The position numbers and the translations under genes were made by a program. A model generated the notes under the pieces. It was given only the letters and a program-made list of their open reading frames with translations, had not been told where the DNA came from and ran no database searches. Of a stretch of DNA of 62,831 nt, positions 27,513-36,922 are shown piece by piece; position 1 is the stretch's first letter; each line of letters opens with the position of its first letter. Source of the DNA: Bacteroidota bacterium (GTDB taxonomy: Bacteria; Bacteroidota; Bacteroidia; Bacteroidales; VadinHA17); the NCBI GenBank assembly GCA_022561875.1, contig JADFQJ010000014.1, positions 1 to 62,831 of the forward strand, read 5' to 3'.

Positions 27513-29843
27513 ATGAAACTAATTGGATTTAGAATACAGAATTTCCGATCAATAGTTGATACAGGATGGACTGATCTTTCGCCGGATAATATTACAGGGT
27601 TGATTGGTCAGAATGAATCAGGAAAAACTTCTATACTGGAAGCGCTTGATAGTTTCTATACCGGTACTATATCTGAAGATATTTTGCGCAGTGATCTTAG
27701 TTTACCATGTGTATATTGTCGCTTCAAACCGGAAGAAGTTGATGTTGAAAAAAGCCTGGATGAGAAATTACTACCGGATGGGATGATTGAAAAGATGAAG
27801 GAAATTGGAACTGTTTGCCTTAAGAGATCATACGCAGAAGATATAACAAGCCATGTTGAACTGGCAGGAGACGAAATATTAAAGATCTATAAAAATTTCT
27901 ATAAAAAAAGAGAGGATGAAGATAAGGTTATAAGAGAAAAGATAGAAGAAGCTATTGATGAGCATAATTCTGCCATCAAAGCTGCAGAGAAAGCTTTTAA
28001 AGATAAAGAAGATAAGTTTAAAGATATTGAATCAGCAAAAGAGAGTGTAAACTTACTACAGAAAAAATATAAATTAGAAAAAAACGGGGAAAGCAAAGAA
28101 ATTGCCAGTAAAAATTTTAATCATGCAAAGAGATATCTGGAAGAATGCAAGAATAATCATGCAGCAGCAGGAGATATTGCTGAAAAAAAAGCTGCTGAAG
28201 CACGCATGCTTTCTGAGAATACAAATTTAGCCCGTGAGAGCATTGATGCACAAAAGAGGTTCCAATCCAATAAAAAGGAACTGGATATATCTTACAAAGA
28301 ACTACAGAAATGCCAGCGTATCTTTGATATGTCAAATAATGAAAATGATCGCAGGGCTTCACGAAGTCAGCTGGATTCCAGCAATGAAACCTACGTGAAA
28401 GTATTGCGGGAATATGAACAATCAAAAGAAGATTATATCCGGAAAAAGGTCATTGCATTCAAAGTATTGTCAGGAGGTACGATTGATGCGGTCAGGAGTC
28501 AGGTTAAGAAGGAAAAACCTCATCTCGATAAATATTACTCCCTTGAGGAGGCAGGAAGAAAACTTTTTAACTTTGTGCCTGAATTTATATTTTTTGAGGA
28601 TTTCTCAAGTCTTCTTCCGGACCGTATCGACTTGCATGATATTCTTACAGAAAACACTAATATTGAAGGTTATAAAGCAGCAAAAAACTTTCTCATTATA
28701 TCAGGACTTGATGAAGATTTTTTTCAGCAAACCAATACCCGTATCCTGAAACATAAAATCGAAAAACTGAACAAAGAGATAACAATTGATTTTCAGGATT
28801 ACTGGAGACAAAAAATAGGAAAGCACAATAAAATTAAAATCAATTTTGAGCTTGAACACTATGATTATTCTAACCCTGATAAAAGCGGGCTTCCATATAT
28901 TGAATTCTGGATAAAAGACAAGGAGCAATCTCTGTATCCAAAACAAAGGAGCAGAGGCGTACGATGGTTCTTGTCTTTCTACCTTGAATTGCAGGCAGCA
29001 GCCTTGTCCGAAAACAGGAAAAACATTGTAATCCTGATTGATGAACCCGGTGTTAGTCTTCATGCCAAGGCACAGGAAGATGTTTTAGAGGTATTCGACA
29101 ATATCAAGCAAGATGTACAGATAATTTATACTACTCATTCTCCATATCTTATCGATCTTAATAAACTATACAGGCTGCTTGCAGTTCAGAGAGCCGTTGA
29201 AGAGGATGAAGCAAGCGAAACCAGGATTTTTAATGCTAAATCTCTTTCTACAGCATCATCTGATACATTGTCTCCATTATATTCGCTGATGGGTATCAGA
29301 CTGTCCGAATATAAGTTTATCCAGAAAAAGAACAATGTCATACTTGAAGATATTGCCACTTTTTACTACCTGAAAGCCATTACTGATATGAAGAACTTTA
29401 AAAAGCAGGTATTTTACCTTCCTGCTACCGGAGCATCCAATGTCAGAAACCTCGTTAATATGCTACTTGGATGGGGAATTGATTTCATAGTACTGACAGG
29501 AGCTAATAAAGAAGGGAATGATTTAATACATGACCTCACCAAACACCTCCATGCTAATGATGAAGATATGGCAAATAAGAAACTAATACAGCTTGATCAG
29601 TTTAACAGTATTGAAGATCTCTTTTCTACTATCGATTTTAAGAAATTTATTCTTCATGAACGGATTGGAATACCCGAAACAAATTCAGAGTTTATCAGAC
29701 ATAATAATTTGTCACGCTCAATCCTGGCCTCAAATTTTATGCGCGAGTTCAAAGATTCAAAACTAAAATGGAATGACCTGGATGAAGAAACCAGAGGTAA
29801 TTTTTCTCATCTGTTTGATGAACTTGACAAGCGTCTGCAATAA
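27513..29843 (+). CDS. OLD-like ABC-ATPase with coiled coil and degenerate TOPRIM region
   Basis: A 776-residue protein. Walker A is GQNESGKTS (32-40) after FRSIVD, typical of RecF/OLD ATPases. A long coiled coil (about 125-310) is followed by the ABC signature area SRGVRWFLSFYLEL, Walker B VILIDEPGVSLH and the His switch YTTHSPYLIDL. The C-terminal TOPRIM-like part has the acidic start (VILEDIATFYYL), but the usual metal-binding DxD strand reads VLTGANKEGN, lacking the aspartates. OLD proteins are DNA nucleases, some acting in phage defence; this one may have lost nuclease activity. No UvrD-like GajB partner is next to it. Confidence 0.82.
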   Translation: MKLIGFRIQNFRSIVDTGWTDLSPDNITGLIGQNESGKTSILEALDSFYTGTISEDILRSDLSLPCVYCRFKPEEVDVEKSLDEKLLPDGMIEKMKEIGTVCLKRSYAEDITSHVELAGDEILKIYKNFYKKREDEDKVIREKIEEAIDEHNSAIKAAEKAFKDKEDKFKDIESAKESVNLLQKKYKLEKNGESKEIASKNFNHAKRYLEECKNNHAAAGDIAEKKAAEARMLSENTNLARESIDAQKRFQSNKKELDISYKELQKCQRIFDMSNNENDRRASRSQLDSSNETYVKVLREYEQSKEDYIRKKVIAFKVLSGGTIDAVRSQVKKEKPHLDKYYSLEEAGRKLFNFVPEFIFFEDFSSLLPDRIDLHDILTENTNIEGYKAAKNFLIISGLDEDFFQQTNTRILKHKIEKLNKEITIDFQDYWRQKIGKHNKIKINFELEHYDYSNPDKSGLPYIEFWIKDKEQSLYPKQRSRGVRWFLSFYLELQAAALSENRKNIVILIDEPGVSLHAKAQEDVLEVFDNIKQDVQIIYTTHSPYLIDLNKLYRLLAVQRAVEEDEASETRIFNAKSLSTASSDTLSPLYSLMGIRLSEYKFIQKKNNVILEDIATFYYLKAITDMKNFKKQVFYLPATGASNVRNLVNMLLGWGIDFIVLTGANKEGNDLIHDLTKHLHANDEDMANKKLIQLDQFNSIEDLFSTIDFKKFILHERIGIPETNSEFIRHNNLSRSILASNFMREFKDSKLKWNDLDEETRGNFSHLFDELDKRLQ

Positions 29844-29873
29844 GGTACATGTTTTTAAGTCTGTGATAAGAAA

Positions 29874-29900
29874 AATGCCGGACCCTTAGGATCCGGCATT
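29874..29900 (-). terminator. Terminator downstream of ssb
   Basis: AATGCCGGA (29874-29882) pairs with TCCGGCATT (29892-29900). On the minus strand it ends in CGGCATTTTTC, as expected for ssb. Confidence 0.7.
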
Positions 29901-29931
29901 CTCCAATCACCTGGTGCATATGCTAACAGCG

Positions 29932-30276
29932 CTATGCATTATTTGTAGAGCGCAGCATTTGTATCTCATTTACAACCACTTCGGTGATATACTGCTTATC
30001 CCCTTCACTGTTTTCATATGTCCTGTGTGTCAATTTTCCCTCAACAGCTATTTCCTGCCCTTTCTTAAGGTACTTTTCTGCAAATTGTGCTGTATTTCCC
30101 CATGCAACAAGATTGTGCCATTGGGTTTCTTTAACTTTTTCCCCATCTTTGTTTTTGTAACTGTCTGATGTGGCAAGTGAAAATTTGGCAAGAGAACTGC
30201 CGTTTTCCAGTTTCTTGATTTCAGGATCCATTCCCAGGTTTCCGATAAGATTAACTCTGTTTTTTAAGTTTCTCAT
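29932..30276 (-). CDS. ssb: Single-stranded DNA-binding protein
   Basis: A 114-residue OB-fold protein: NRVNLIGNLGMDPEIKKL start, aromatic DNA-contact residues in TQWHNLVAWGNTAQFAEKYLKKG and VEGKLTHRTYENSEG. It lacks the long acidic C-terminal tail (DDIPF) of replicative SSB. It is therefore probably a secondary SSB for recombination or transformation; many Bacteroidota carry such a short copy besides the main one. Confidence 0.9.
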   Translation of the reverse strand: MRNLKNRVNLIGNLGMDPEIKKLENGSSLAKFSLATSDSYKNKDGEKVKETQWHNLVAWGNTAQFAEKYLKKGQEIAVEGKLTHRTYENSEGDKQYITEVVVNEIQMLRSTNNA

Positions 30277-30471
30277 GATAATAGAATTTTGAGGTTAATA
30301 AATAAATTGTTTCTTTCATGATCAAAATAACAACATCAATATGACCTTATTCGGTTATTAAACGTTTATAGTCGTTTGTAAACGTTTAATGTCGTTTATG
30401 TAATTTTATCAGGTCTATAACTTTTTTACCAAACTCAGGGAAATTTTGTATTTTTAGGAAAACTAGCAACT

Positions 30472-30831
30472 ATGGAGAAGAGATGTCTTGAATGTAACGA
30501 ACCTCTGAGAGGACGGTCAGATAAGAAATTCTGTTCCGATCAGTGCCGGAATAGTTACCATAACGAGATGAACAGGGATGATATTAATTTCATTCGTAAT
30601 GTTCATAATATCCTTCGAAAAAACCGGAGAATACTTGCCGACCTGAATCCCGGCGGAGATGCAAAAGTTCATAAAGACCAGTTGATAGTGCTGGGGTATA
30701 ACTTTCAATTCCATACTAATATGTATACTACCAGAAATGGAGATGAATACTATTTTTGCTATGAACAAGGCTATAAAAAACTGGATGAGGATTATTATAC
30801 TCTGATTGTAAGAAAGGAGCATTTACTATGA
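30472..30831 (+). CDS. Small zinc-finger hypothetical protein
   Basis: A 119-residue protein with an N-terminal treble-clef-like finger, RCLECNEPLRGRSDKKFCSD, plus a further Cys shortly after. An alpha-helical segment (NFIRNVHNILRKNRRILADL) and a C-terminal strand region (YYFCYEQGYKKL) follow. I recognise the layout as a small conserved Bacteroidota protein without an assigned function. Its stop overlaps the start of the S58 peptidase (ATGA), indicating translational coupling. Confidence 0.7.
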   Translation: MEKRCLECNEPLRGRSDKKFCSDQCRNSYHNEMNRDDINFIRNVHNILRKNRRILADLNPGGDAKVHKDQLIVLGYNFQFHTNMYTTRNGDEYYFCYEQGYKKLDEDYYTLIVRKEHLL

Positions 30832-31952
30832 AAAACATTATCACCCTGTTTTTACTTATTGCATGTTCTCTTCATTTTGCAATTTCACAGCAAATGGGCT
30901 TAAGAGATTATGGGCTTTCTATTGGTGTTCTTCCAACAGGTCCGGAAAACTCAATTACCGATGTTTCAGGTGTTTTAGTGGGGCATTTCACCCTTAATAA
31001 AGGTAAAAGTATCCGGACAGGTGTAACAGCGGTTATTCCACATCCGGGTAATATTTTCATGGAAAAAGTACCGGCTGCAGTTTACGTGGCAAACGGATTT
31101 GGAAAACTTACGGGGAGTACACAAATACAGGAACTGGGTAATATAGAAACTCCGGTTATCCTGACCAACACACTGAGTGTCCCGGTTGCGGCAGAAGCCC
31201 TGATTGAATACAGCCTGGACAGAAATGAAATGATCCGGTCTGTAAATCCTGTAGTAGGAGAGACTAACGATGGCTATCTGAATGATATCAGGGGATTACA
31301 TATTAAAAAAAAACATATTCTGGCAGCAATTAAAAATGCATCAACTGATAAAGCTGTGCAAGGTTCGGTTGGTGCCGGAACAGGAACAGTTTGTTTTGGA
31401 TACAAGGGAGGAATCGGTACTTCTTCAAGAAAACTGCCCGAAAATCTGAACAGTTATACTGTTGGGGTTCTTGTTCAGACTAATTTTGGAGGGATACTGC
31501 AAATCGACGGAGTGCCTGTAGGAGAGGAGCTTAATCGGTATTACCTGGCTGATAATCTGAAAAAGGCAGATGGCTCATGCATGATAATTGTAGCCACAGA
31601 TGCACCACTTGACTCAAGAAACCTTTTAAGACTGGCAAAAAGATCAATGCTCGGACTGGCACGTACAGGAGGAATATCCTCCAACGGAAGTGGTGACTAT
31701 GTCATCGCATTCTCCACGGTAAATAAAATTCCTCACAGATCAGATTCGATGGTGCATACAATAAAAATTCTCAGGAACGATCAGATGTCACCGCTGTTCC
31801 GGGCGGTTATTGAAGCCACTGAAGAAGCCATACTTAATTCCCTGTTCACTGCTGAAACAACTACCGGCTTTAAAGACCGCAAAGTAGAAGCGTTACCGGT
31901 AGTAAAAGTCCTGAAGATCATGAAGAAATATAACCGGGCACCCTCAAAATAA
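30828..31952 (+). CDS. S58 (P1/DmpA) family aminopeptidase, secreted
   Basis: A 374-residue protein with a Sec signal (LACSLHFAISQQ). The DmpA core includes NSITDVSGVLVGH, the Gly-rich VGAGTGTVCFGYKGG, and ADGSCMIIVATDAPLD, whose Gly-Ser bond is the predicted autoproteolytic site generating the Ser nucleophile. SNGSGDYVIAFST completes the signature. DmpA-like enzymes act on L- and D-amino-acid peptides or beta-peptides. It is followed by an Asp/Glu racemase at 6 nt. Confidence 0.87.
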   Translation: MKNIITLFLLIACSLHFAISQQMGLRDYGLSIGVLPTGPENSITDVSGVLVGHFTLNKGKSIRTGVTAVIPHPGNIFMEKVPAAVYVANGFGKLTGSTQIQELGNIETPVILTNTLSVPVAAEALIEYSLDRNEMIRSVNPVVGETNDGYLNDIRGLHIKKKHILAAIKNASTDKAVQGSVGAGTGTVCFGYKGGIGTSSRKLPENLNSYTVGVLVQTNFGGILQIDGVPVGEELNRYYLADNLKKADGSCMIIVATDAPLDSRNLLRLAKRSMLGLARTGGISSNGSGDYVIAFSTVNKIPHRSDSMVHTIKILRNDQMSPLFRAVIEATEEAILNSLFTAETTTGFKDRKVEALPVVKVLKIMKKYNRAPSK

Positions 31953-31958
31953 CCAAAT

Positions 31959-32672
31959 ATGAAGAAACAAATCGGTATTCTTGGAGGAATGGGACCGGAG
32001 GCTACATCCGAATTGTTCAGCCTGATCATTAAAAACACTAAAGCACAGAATGATCAGGATCATGTGCCGGTACTTATCGTGAACAATCCAAAGATCCCCG
32101 ATCGCTCTGCCTATATTCATGGTAAAGGTCCTTCACCGGTTGATATGCTGGTTGAAGGAGCTGTGAAACTTGAGAAAATGGGCGCTGACTTTATTCTGAT
32201 ACCATGCAACACAGCCCATTTATTTATTAAGCAAATAGAGAAAAACATTCATATACCTATTATTGACATGATAAAAGAGACAGCTCTGTATGTTTTACAT
32301 AAATATCCTGAAATAAAAACGTATGGGTTGCTTTCTACATCAGGAACTTATGAAACAGGTATATACAAAAATACATTTGCCGATATTGACCTCATGATCA
32401 TTGACCCGGATATAGATTATCAACGGCAGAACATGACCGCAATTTATGGTAAACAAGGAATAAAAGCAGGTTTTAAAACCGAACCCTTTAAGATATTGTT
32501 GCAATCGGTTGAAAACCTTGAAAAGAATGGAGTAAGGGCAATTATATGCGGATGTACAGAAATCGCCCTTGTAGTAAAACAATCCCATATTAAAATCCCC
32601 CTGATTAATCCTCTGCAAATCCTGGCAGTCAGATCCATCCAACTGGCAGGTTATTCTTTATCAACTACCTGA
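31959..32672 (+). CDS. Aspartate/glutamate racemase family protein
   Basis: A 237-residue PLP-independent racemase: GILGGMGPEAT start, first catalytic Cys in LIPCNTAH (Cys83) and second in CGCTEI (Cys199), matching the two-cysteine mechanism of aspartate racemase. It interconverts L- and D-Asp (or Glu). It is the third gene of a tight operon with the zinc-finger protein and S58 aminopeptidase. Confidence 0.88.
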   Translation: MKKQIGILGGMGPEATSELFSLIIKNTKAQNDQDHVPVLIVNNPKIPDRSAYIHGKGPSPVDMLVEGAVKLEKMGADFILIPCNTAHLFIKQIEKNIHIPIIDMIKETALYVLHKYPEIKTYGLLSTSGTYETGIYKNTFADIDLMIIDPDIDYQRQNMTAIYGKQGIKAGFKTEPFKILLQSVENLEKNGVRAIICGCTEIALVVKQSHIKIPLINPLQILAVRSIQLAGYSLSTT

Positions 32673-32853
32673 CCAATTATCCGGTGGTAATTCATGTCTC
32701 TTTTAAACCCTGTCTGAATTTTCCATAAAAAAGTAGTCTGAATTCCTTATGCAAATAATTCACTTTTAACTTTTTACTTTTGTCTTTTATCTTCTGCATG
32801 AATAATGCAGGCTATATTGCAATTCGGGTAATTACCCTAAGCGGTATCCTTTT

Positions 32854-33996
32854 TTACACTGCGCCAATTTTGCGGGCAATAACCAGCCGTTGGATCTCTG
32901 AAGTTCCTTCACCAATCTGTAAAAGCCGCTGGTCACGATAGAATCTTTCAATATCATAATCTTTCATTAAACCATAACCACCATGTATTTGCAAGGCCTC
33001 ATCTGCAACTTCCTTGGCGATTTCAGAACAATATAACTTGGCTATAGCAGCTTCTTTTCCGAATTCTTTATTTTGACTCTCAAGCCAACAGGTATGATAC
33101 AAATGTTTCCTTGCCAAATCAATTTTCACAGCCATATCAGCCAGCTTAAAAGAAATTACCTGGAATTTAACAATAGCCCGGCCGAACTGTTTTCTCTCCC
33201 GGGCATATTGTAATGCCATCTCAAATGCTCCCTGTGAAAGTCCAAGCCCCATTGCTGCTATAGAAAGTCTTCCCGAATCCAGTGTTTTCAACATTATTTT
33301 CGAACCCATACCTACCTCACCAAGTAAATTTGATTCAGGCACTCTGCAATCATTAAAAAATAATTCGGAAGTATCCGATGCCCTCCACATCATTTTTTTA
33401 TGCATAGTTTTTCTGGTAAAACCGGGTGTTCCTTTTTCAACAAAAATAGTTGTAAATTCTTTCCTGCCATCTTTGGTGCCTGAAACAGCAAGAACTGTCA
33501 CTCCACTGGAAATATCAGCCGAACCGTTGGTAATGAAGCATTTTGATCCGTTAATGATCCATTTGCCATCAACCAGCTTAGCAGTTGTCTTAGTACCCAG
33601 ACAATCTGATCCTGCTTCAGGTTCAGTAAGGCCAAATGCCCATAATTCCTTACCTGAGCATAAACGGGGTAAATATTTCTTTTTTTGTTTTTCTGTTCCG
33701 AAATCCATTATAGGTTTAATCCCCAAAGAATTATGGGCTGCAAGTGTTGCAGCATGTGAACCATCGACCCTTGCTAATTCTTCTACTGCTATGATATAGG
33801 ATAAGGTATCCATGTTCTGGCCACCATACTTTTCAGGCAGGCACATTCCAAATAATCCCAATTCACCCATCCGGACAGTATTCTCCTCCGAAAATTGCTC
33901 TTTTTCATCCAACTCAGCTGCAACCGGTTTTATTTCTCTTTCGGCAAAATCCCTGACTGTTTTACGGATTAATTCGTGTTCTTCTGATAAATACAT
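32854..33996 (-). CDS. Acyl-CoA dehydrogenase
   Basis: A 380-residue FAD enzyme of ordinary family length. Motifs: FGLTEPEAGSD and KCFITNGSADISS (FAD/acyl binding), MALQYARERKQFGRAIVKFQ, and QIHGGYGLMKDYDIERFYRDQR. The catalytic Glu lies in QIGEGTSEIQR near the C-terminus, the position used by short/medium-chain enzymes. Isovaleryl-CoA dehydrogenases carry Ala/Gly there and use another Glu. It is last in the run of branched-chain/HMG-CoA genes and feeds electrons to ETF. The natural substrate could be a short straight- or branched-chain acyl-CoA. Confidence 0.9.
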   Translation of the reverse strand: MYLSEEHELIRKTVRDFAEREIKPVAAELDEKEQFSEENTVRMGELGLFGMCLPEKYGGQNMDTLSYIIAVEELARVDGSHAATLAAHNSLGIKPIMDFGTEKQKKKYLPRLCSGKELWAFGLTEPEAGSDCLGTKTTAKLVDGKWIINGSKCFITNGSADISSGVTVLAVSGTKDGRKEFTTIFVEKGTPGFTRKTMHKKMMWRASDTSELFFNDCRVPESNLLGEVGMGSKIMLKTLDSGRLSIAAMGLGLSQGAFEMALQYARERKQFGRAIVKFQVISFKLADMAVKIDLARKHLYHTCWLESQNKEFGKEAAIAKLYCSEIAKEVADEALQIHGGYGLMKDYDIERFYRDQRLLQIGEGTSEIQRLVIARKIGAV

Positions 33997-34050
33997 ACTT
34001 TAAATTTAATTTGATTTGATTTTTTTATTAAAAATCCATCTGGTTTTTGT

Positions 34051-34449
34051 TCAGACACCAATATCCGGAACGAATTTGTATGAATACATTATAAGTCCTG
34101 TTTTTCCTTCCTCGCTCATTCTTCTGAACTTAGTAACCAGTGTATCTCCGGTTTTCAATTCCTCCGGATCACAATCGGTAACTTGTCCCATTACACTGAC
34201 TCCTTCCTCCATTTCAACAATACCAACTGCGTAGGGTGCAATGTCTTCGAATCCTTCAGGAGCTGTGCGGATTATTGTATAGGTTAAGAGTTTGCCTTTG
34301 CCTGAAAGGTTTATCTTTTCAAATTCCTTATGTCCACAATCAGGACAGATAAGTCGGGCAGGAAAGGCGATTTTTCCACATTTCCTGCACTTCGCAGCTT
34401 CCAGCCTGTAACGTTCAGGTGTTTCTCTCCAGTGTCTTGGAATATTCAT
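34051..34449 (-). CDS. DUF35 OB-fold / zinc-ribbon acyl-CoA-binding protein
   Basis: A 132-residue protein. Zinc ribbon Cys21, Cys24, Cys35 and Cys38 (CRKCG, CPDCG) lead into a DUF35 OB-fold (LLTYTIIRTAPEGFEDIAPYAVGIVEMEEGVSVMGQV). In archaea the equivalent protein bridges acetoacetyl-CoA thiolase and HMG-CoA synthase and forms a shared CoA site that channels acetoacetyl-CoA. Here it directly follows genes for exactly those two enzymes (29 nt after thiolase), so the same scaffold role is the likeliest. Confidence 0.88.
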   Translation of the reverse strand: MNIPRHWRETPERYRLEAAKCRKCGKIAFPARLICPDCGHKEFEKINLSGKGKLLTYTIIRTAPEGFEDIAPYAVGIVEMEEGVSVMGQVTDCDPEELKTGDTLVTKFRRMSEEGKTGLIMYSYKFVPDIGV

Positions 34450-34478
34450 ATGTTTGTTTTTTTAATGTTGTTTATTAC

Positions 34479-35636
34479 TTATTTTGCTTCTATTATGTGA
34501 CATATACAACTACCACCTGATCCTCCCATATTCTGGGCAAGACCAATTCTTGCCCCGGGAATCTGACGTTTTCCACTATTGCCTCTTAATTGATTTACTA
34601 TTTCAAAAATCTGGGCAACTCCTGTAGCTCCAACAGGGTGTCCTTTTGATTTCAGTCCCCCTGAAGGATTCACAGGAAATTTTCCATCCAGAGCGGTATA
34701 ACCCTCAAGGGTTGCAGGACCACCTTTTCCCGGTTCCAGGATACCCATTGATTCCAATACCAATATTTCCGCGATTGTAAAACAGTCATGCACCTCTGCA
34801 AAATCGATATCGTTAATTGTTCTTCCTGACATTTGTAATGCCATACCGGCAGCTGTTTTAACAGCCTTCAACTCCAGAAGGTCCTTGCGCTGGCTCAGAG
34901 CAATTGAATCAACGGCGCTCCCAATGCCACTAATAACTACCACCGGATGCTTTTTTAGTTTTTTTGCATTTTCAACTGTTGTCAGTAACAACGCTGCTGC
35001 ACCATCAGTAACCGGTGAACAATCCAATAACCTCAACGGATCAGCAATCATGGTTGATTTTAAAACTGCATCCAGTGTAATAGTAAAAGGAAACTGAGCA
35101 TACTGATTCATTGAGCCATTACGATGGTTTTTTATTGCAACTTCTGCCAGTTGTTCTCTTGTGGTTCCCCAACGTTCCATGTGAGTCCTGGCAAGCATTG
35201 CATACAATCCGGGAAATGTAATTCCGTGAAATGCTTCATAATCCTGATCAGCCGCTGTTGCCAGTGCATAAGTTGCTTCTCCCATACTAACATCAGTCAT
35301 TTTTTCCACTCCAATGGCTAATGCATAATCAGACATTCCCGCAGCAACTTCCAGAAAGGCGCTTCGAACAGCAAGACCTCCTGAAGCACAAGCCGATTCT
35401 ACGCGGGTTGATGGAATATTCAACCTGCCTAAATAATCAGCTATTATACTGGCCAGATGTTCCTGGCCTATAAACAAACCGCTCGACATACAACCGATAT
35501 TGATAGAATCAATCCGGTCGGTTCCTGAATCTTCAAGACAATTAAGAGCACTTTCAACAGCAATATCTCTGAGAGATTTATCCCAGAGTTCGCCAAATTT
35601 TATTATTCCAATTCCTATTATAGCGACTTCTTTCAT
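34479..35636 (-). CDS. Archaeal-type acetyl-CoA acetyltransferase (thiolase)
   Basis: A 385-residue thiolase-fold enzyme. Nucleophile Cys83 is in [11 protein letters not shown], the family-specific HDCFTIAEI supplies a catalytic His, and [17 protein letters not shown] holds the C-terminal His. The short length and HDCFTIAE motif match the archaeal SCP2-like thiolases, not bacterial AtoB (which end in CxGGG). It makes or cleaves acetoacetyl-CoA. It lies 9 nt after the HMG-CoA synthase gene. Confidence 0.88.
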   Translation of the reverse strand: MKEVAIIGIGIIKFGELWDKSLRDIAVESALNCLEDSGTDRIDSINIGCMSSGLFIGQEHLASIIADYLGRLNIPSTRVESACASGGLAVRSAFLEVAAGMSDYALAIGVEKMTDVSMGEATYALATAADQDYEAFHGITFPGLYAMLARTHMERWGTTREQLAEVAIKNHRNGSMNQYAQFPFTITLDAVLKSTMIADPLRLLDCSPVTDGAAALLLTTVENAKKLKKHPVVVISGIGSAVDSIALSQRKDLLELKAVKTAAGMALQMSGRTINDIDFAEVHDCFTIAEILVLESMGILEPGKGGPATLEGYTALDGKFPVNPSGGLKSKGHPVGATGVAQIFEIVNQLRGNSGKRQIPGARIGLAQNMGGSGGSCICHIIEAK

Positions 35637-35645
35637 ATTTAACTC

Positions 35646-36692
35646 CTATTCCGGTTTAAGAATTTTACCCCTGAATTTTGCATATACACCATATTCAAGA
35701 TATTTTCTGTGCTCATCCAGTTGTTTTCTCACTTTGGGCGCCAGGTCACGGTTTTTTAGCAAACGTTCTGTTGTACGGAATACAAAAGCATCGCTGCCGG
35801 CACCTGAACCGTATGAAACAAGCAGGATTAGCTGGTCAGGATCAGCTTCGTCCAGAGTAGCTGCGAAACCCAAAGGAGAGGAAGCAGAGTAGGTATTGCC
35901 TAACACAGGGGTTAACAAACCATAGTGATACTGCGCTTCAGTAAAGCCAAGTTGTCTGGCAGCCTGAACAGGAAATTTACCATTTGGCTGGTGAAAAATA
36001 AGATAATCAAAGTCCTCAGGTTTCATTCCTGTTTTATCAAGAATGGCATTAACAGCGCCAAAAACATGTTTTTTATAAGCCGGTTCGCCGGTAAATCTTC
36101 CGCTATGTTCAGGATAATGTGCATTTTCCCGTCGCCAGAAATCAGGAGTATCTGTCATATAACAGTGAGTATCCAGCAATTCGGCAATAATATTTTCCCT
36201 ACCCATAATAAAAGCTGCAGCTCCTGCACTTGCTGAATATTCAAGCGCATCTCCCGGAGCTCCCTGAGAGGTGTCAGCGCCTATTGCCAGCGCACATGTC
36301 ATTACACCACTTTTAACCAGATACAGGGCAATAAACATGCCCTCTGTACCCGCTTTACAGGCAAACTCCAGGTCTGCTGTGTGAACATGCGGGCAAATAC
36401 CCAGGGCTTCAGAAACAATTGTTCCGGTAGGCTTGACTGCATATGGATGCGATTCGCTGCCTACATATACCGCACCAATCAATGCCGGATCAATTCCGGC
36501 CCTGACAAGGGCATTCCTTGCAGCACCCACTGAAAGTGTAGCACAATCCTCATCAGGTGCAGGTACGGATTTTTCATTCAGATTCAATCCCCGCTTTAAG
36601 GTTTCGGCATCCGCCCCCCAAACCTTTGCAATCTCCTCAACCTTAATACGGTAACGGGGAATTTGTGTTCCATATCCGATAATTCCAACCAT
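35646..36692 (-). CDS. Archaeal-type hydroxymethylglutaryl-CoA synthase
   Basis: A 348-residue enzyme: the nucleophile Cys112 is in [10 protein letters not shown], general acid/base Glu80 in [14 protein letters not shown], and His234 in [22 protein letters not shown] is the usual glycine block. The length and the motif FACKAGTE are those of archaeal HMG-CoA synthases; bacterial/eukaryotic MvaS enzymes are about 390-460 residues. It condenses acetyl-CoA with acetoacetyl-CoA to HMG-CoA, or can cleave it. First of the HMGCS-thiolase-DUF35 trio. Confidence 0.9.
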   Translation of the reverse strand: MVGIIGYGTQIPRYRIKVEEIAKVWGADAETLKRGLNLNEKSVPAPDEDCATLSVGAARNALVRAGIDPALIGAVYVGSESHPYAVKPTGTIVSEALGICPHVHTADLEFACKAGTEGMFIALYLVKSGVMTCALAIGADTSQGAPGDALEYSASAGAAAFIMGRENIIAELLDTHCYMTDTPDFWRRENAHYPEHSGRFTGEPAYKKHVFGAVNAILDKTGMKPEDFDYLIFHQPNGKFPVQAARQLGFTEAQYHYGLLTPVLGNTYSASSPLGFAATLDEADPDQLILLVSYGSGAGSDAFVFRTTERLLKNRDLAPKVRKQLDEHRKYLEYGVYAKFRGKILKPE

Positions 36693-36780
36693 TTTTGTAT
36701 TCTTTTATAGTTAGTAAATTGAAAAACTGTTACTTGCTATCATTATTTCTTAACACAAATTTTTACTATCCATTCTTCCA

Positions 36781-36848
36781 ATGAGTTACGGGTTACGAGT
36801 TTCGTGTTACGGGTAAAAAGTTATAAGTTATACGTTTACTATGCTTGC
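36781..36848. repeat. Mosaic intergenic repeat copy
   Basis: ATGAGTTACGGGTTACGAGT, a GTTACGGGTAAAAAG word, GTTATAAGTTATA and TACTATGCTTGC appear in this order. The same order is found at 39019-39111 and 49078-49156. No coding frame. Confidence 0.6.
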
Positions 36849-36922
36849 TCTTTGCTCTTTGCCCTATGCAAACAGTAACCTACCGGCTTCTTTCTTCCGA
36901 CTTCCAACATTCCATTCTTCCT

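Noticed and set aside
27513-29843. Gabija defence system
   Set aside because: The ATPase is OLD-like, but no UvrD-like GajB gene follows; ssb is next on the other strand, and the TOPRIM aspartates are missing.
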